From NCBI RefSeq assembly GCF_038050405.1, contig NZ_CP150901.1, positions 2,356,001-2,420,000 on the forward strand: DNA of 64,000 nucleotides. Direction: 5' to 3'. Numbering within the stretch: position 1 is the stretch's first letter; each line of letters starts with the position of its first letter. This document shows, in pieces, positions 62,115 to 64,000 of the stretch. Source of the DNA: Paraburkholderia sp. IMGN_8. GTDB taxonomy: Bacteria; Pseudomonadota; Gammaproteobacteria; Burkholderiales; Burkholderiaceae. The notes under the pieces were generated by a model. The model was not told the origin of the DNA, did no database searches, and saw nothing but the letters and a program-made list of their open reading frames with translations. The translations under genes were made by a program, and so were the position numbers.

Positions 62115-63776
62115 ATGAACCGATCCGCCGAAGCGTCACCCCCAACCCGTTCATGGACCACGCGCCGCGACGAAAAGAACCGGCGCCTGGCCGCCATTGC
62201 ATCGTGGCTGGAAGACGGCGTACTGCCGACCCACCGCATCGTCGATGCGCTCGAAACGTTGATTCAACCCGGCGACCGCGTCGCGCTCGAAGGCGACAAT
62301 CAGAAGCAGGCCGACTTCCTGTCGCGCTCGCTCGCCAAAGTGGATGCACAAAAGATTCACGACGTGCATCTGCTGATTTCAAGCATCAGCCGTCCTGAAC
62401 ATCTGACGCTGTTCGAACGCGGTATTGCGCACAAGGTCGATTTCTCATTCGCTGGACCTCAGAGCTTGCGGGTCGCGCAACTGCTCGAAGACGGCCAGCT
62501 GGAAATCGGCGCGATCTACACGTACGTCGAGTTGTACGCGCGGATGTTCGTCGATCTGACGCCGCACGTCGCGCTACTGTGCGCGGAGAAAGCCGACCGT
62601 CACGGCAATCTGTACACCGGCCCGAATACCGAAGACACGCCGACGATCGCCGAAGCCGCCGCGTTCCGGCACGGCATCGTGATCGTTCAGGTCAATGAGA
62701 TCGTCGATGAACTGCCGCGCGTCGACATTCCGGGTTCGTGGGTCGACGTGGTCGTGCAAGCTGACCGGCCGTTCGCCGTCGAGCCGCTCTTCACGCGCGA
62801 TCCCCGGCATATCGGCGACTTGCAGGTGCTCACTGCGATGATGGTGATTCGCGGCATCTACGCGCCGTACGGCGTGACGTCGCTGAATCACGGCATCGGC
62901 TTCGACACCGCGGCGATCGAATTGCTGCTGCCCACCTACGGCGAATCGCTCGGCCTGAAAGGCAAGATCTGCCGCAACTGGACCCTCAACCCGCATCCCA
63001 CGTTGATCCCCGCGATCGAATCGGGTTGGGTTGAAAGCGTGCATTGCTTCGGCAGCGAAGTCGGCATGGAGGCGTATATCGAAGCGCGGCCGGACGTATT
63101 TTTCACCGGCAGCGACGGCAGCCTGCGTTCGAACCGCGTGCTGTGCCAGTTGGCCGGACAATACGGCGTCGATCTGTTTATCGGCTCGACGCTGCAGATC
63201 GACGCGGACGCGAATTCATCGACGGTGACGCGTGGGCGCCTCGCGGGTTTCGGCGGTGCGCCGAACATGGGTCACGATCCACGCGGCCGGCGTCATTCGA
63301 GCGAAGCGTGGCTCAAGCTGCTGAAGAATCAAGGGCCGGTCTCGCGCGGCCAGAAGCTGGTCGTGCAGATGGCCGAAACATACAAGAAAGGCGGCGAGCC
63401 GACTTTCGTCGATGAACTCGATGCGATCGCGGTCGGCGCGCAAAGCGGCATGCCGATCGCACCCGTGATGATTTACGGCGACGACGTGAGCCATGTGGTC
63501 ACCGAGGAAGGCATCGCGCATTTGCACAAGGCCGAAGGGATCGACGAGCGGCGCGCGGCACTGGCAGCGGTGGCGGGCGTGACCCCGATCGGGCTGCGTG
63601 CGAAGCCGGAAAAAACGGCCGAGTTGCGCAGGCGCGGCATCGTTGCGTATCCGGAAGATCTGGGCATTCGTCGCGGCGAAGCGAAGCGTTCATTGCTGGC
63701 CGCACGCAGCATCGACGATCTGGTGACGTGGTCGGGCGGGCTTTACGCGCCGCCGGCGCGCTTCAGGAGCTGGTAA
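62115..63776 (+). CDS. mdcA: Malonate decarboxylase subunit alpha
   Basis: A 553-aa acetyl-S-ACP:malonate ACP transferase subunit, the length expected for MdcA. It contains [41 protein letters not shown] and [26 protein letters not shown], which match the family by eye. It exchanges acetyl for malonyl on the carrier subunit MdcC. The regulator gene precedes it, and the mdcB start follows after 2 bases. Remaining mdc genes lie beyond the window. Confidence 0.93.
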   Translation: MNRSAEASPPTRSWTTRRDEKNRRLAAIASWLEDGVLPTHRIVDALETLIQPGDRVALEGDNQKQADFLSRSLAKVDAQKIHDVHLLISSISRPEHLTLFERGIAHKVDFSFAGPQSLRVAQLLEDGQLEIGAIYTYVELYARMFVDLTPHVALLCAEKADRHGNLYTGPNTEDTPTIAEAAAFRHGIVIVQVNEIVDELPRVDIPGSWVDVVVQADRPFAVEPLFTRDPRHIGDLQVLTAMMVIRGIYAPYGVTSLNHGIGFDTAAIELLLPTYGESLGLKGKICRNWTLNPHPTLIPAIESGWVESVHCFGSEVGMEAYIEARPDVFFTGSDGSLRSNRVLCQLAGQYGVDLFIGSTLQIDADANSSTVTRGRLAGFGGAPNMGHDPRGRRHSSEAWLKLLKNQGPVSRGQKLVVQMAETYKKGGEPTFVDELDAIAVGAQSGMPIAPVMIYGDDVSHVVTEEGIAHLHKAEGIDERRAALAAVAGVTPIGLRAKPEKTAELRRRGIVAYPEDLGIRRGEAKRSLLAARSIDDLVTWSGGLYAPPARFRSW

Positions 63777-63778
63777 CG

Positions 63779-64000
63779 ATGGCGCCCGCTGTTTTGCTCG
63801 AGCGTGCGGATGAATCGTCCGGGCTCGCTACGTGCGATGCCTGGCCTGCAACGGCTGAGCCGCGCACCACGGCAACGCATGAGATCGCTTCCGATGATGC
63901 GGGACTTGCCCGGCTCGCCGTCACCGCGCTGATCGAAGAAGCTCAGCTCACGCCGAAACCCGCCCTGGTCGACCGGCGCGGCAGCGGCGCGCATCGCGAC
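63779..64000 (+). CDS. mdcB: Triphosphoribosyl-dephospho-CoA synthase MdcB (5' part, cut by window edge)
   Basis: The frame opens with [15 protein letters not shown] at 63779 after AGGAG and reaches the window end. [18 protein letters not shown] is the family signature (CitG/MdcB), here after an N-terminal extension. The enzyme makes the prosthetic-group precursor for the MdcC carrier. Position directly after mdcA is the usual gene order. It is complete beyond the right edge only. Confidence 0.88.
   Translation, partial: MAPAVLLERADESSGLATCDAWPATAEPRTTATHEIASDDAGLARLAVTALIEEAQLTPKPALVDRRGSGAHRD

Overview
The window looks like a piece of a high-GC beta-proteobacterial genome of the Burkholderiaceae, most likely Paraburkholderia. 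The basis is the codon use, the LptD/BamA/OprB sequences, and a hairpin-containing intergenic repeat that I recall from that genus. The gene content (catabolic operons, many ABC and LysR/GntR systems, what look like second copies of lptD and bamA) would suit a secondary chromosome, but that is inference. I see no rRNA, tRNA, CRISPR array, phage or insertion sequence.

Left part (1-22600). A HAD-type dehalogenase is cut by the left edge. It is followed by an aldehyde dehydrogenase, a double GNAT, a GhrA-type 2-ketoacid reductase, a class III aminotransferase and an Lrp regulator. Next is an outer-membrane biogenesis block: an lptD copy with two small unknown genes, divergent from a bamA copy. 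Then come an OmpR-type regulator whose receiver has lost its phosphorylation site, two small unknown proteins, a BaeS/BaeR-like two-component pair whose kinase is frameshifted, and a D-malate/tartrate block (dmlR, dmlA, a GabD-like dehydrogenase, an aspartoacylase-family protein, a cupin) facing an alpha/beta hydrolase.

Middle (22600-48700). A cyanide-insensitive-type bd quinol oxidase (cydAB plus a 57-aa DUF2474 protein) sits downstream of a perfect FNR/ANR box. A LuxR-type response regulator and a hybrid kinase converge; the kinase has a tandem-repeat tail and lies downstream of an unusual array of 9-bp repeats. A divergent sigma-like protein precedes a very large GMC oxidoreductase/hydrolase fusion. 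The most striking part follows. Two convergent operons each encode a complete polar-amino-acid ABC importer and a HutC-type GntR regulator. The right-hand one also encodes a histidine-ammonia-lyase homologue from which exactly the Ala-Ser-Gly that makes the MIO cofactor is missing. HutC-like palindromes lie in front of it, and GTATATAC palindromes lie in front of the other operon, which is divergent from an FAD dehydrogenase/2-oxoglutarate oxygenase pair. I read this as an uptake and breakdown locus for histidine-like betaines or similar compounds; the lyase is a good candidate for an ergothionase-type trimethylamine lyase.

Right part (48700-64000). A secreted low-complexity protein is followed by a Fur-box-preceded operon that combines an OprB porin, a secreted beta-propeller, a Tat-exported DyP/EfeB peroxidase and an FbpABC ferric importer. 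A LysR/EamA divergent pair follows. The window ends with the start of a malonate decarboxylase locus (GntR regulator, mdcA, start of mdcB) divergent from an MFS transporter that may be the acid importer.
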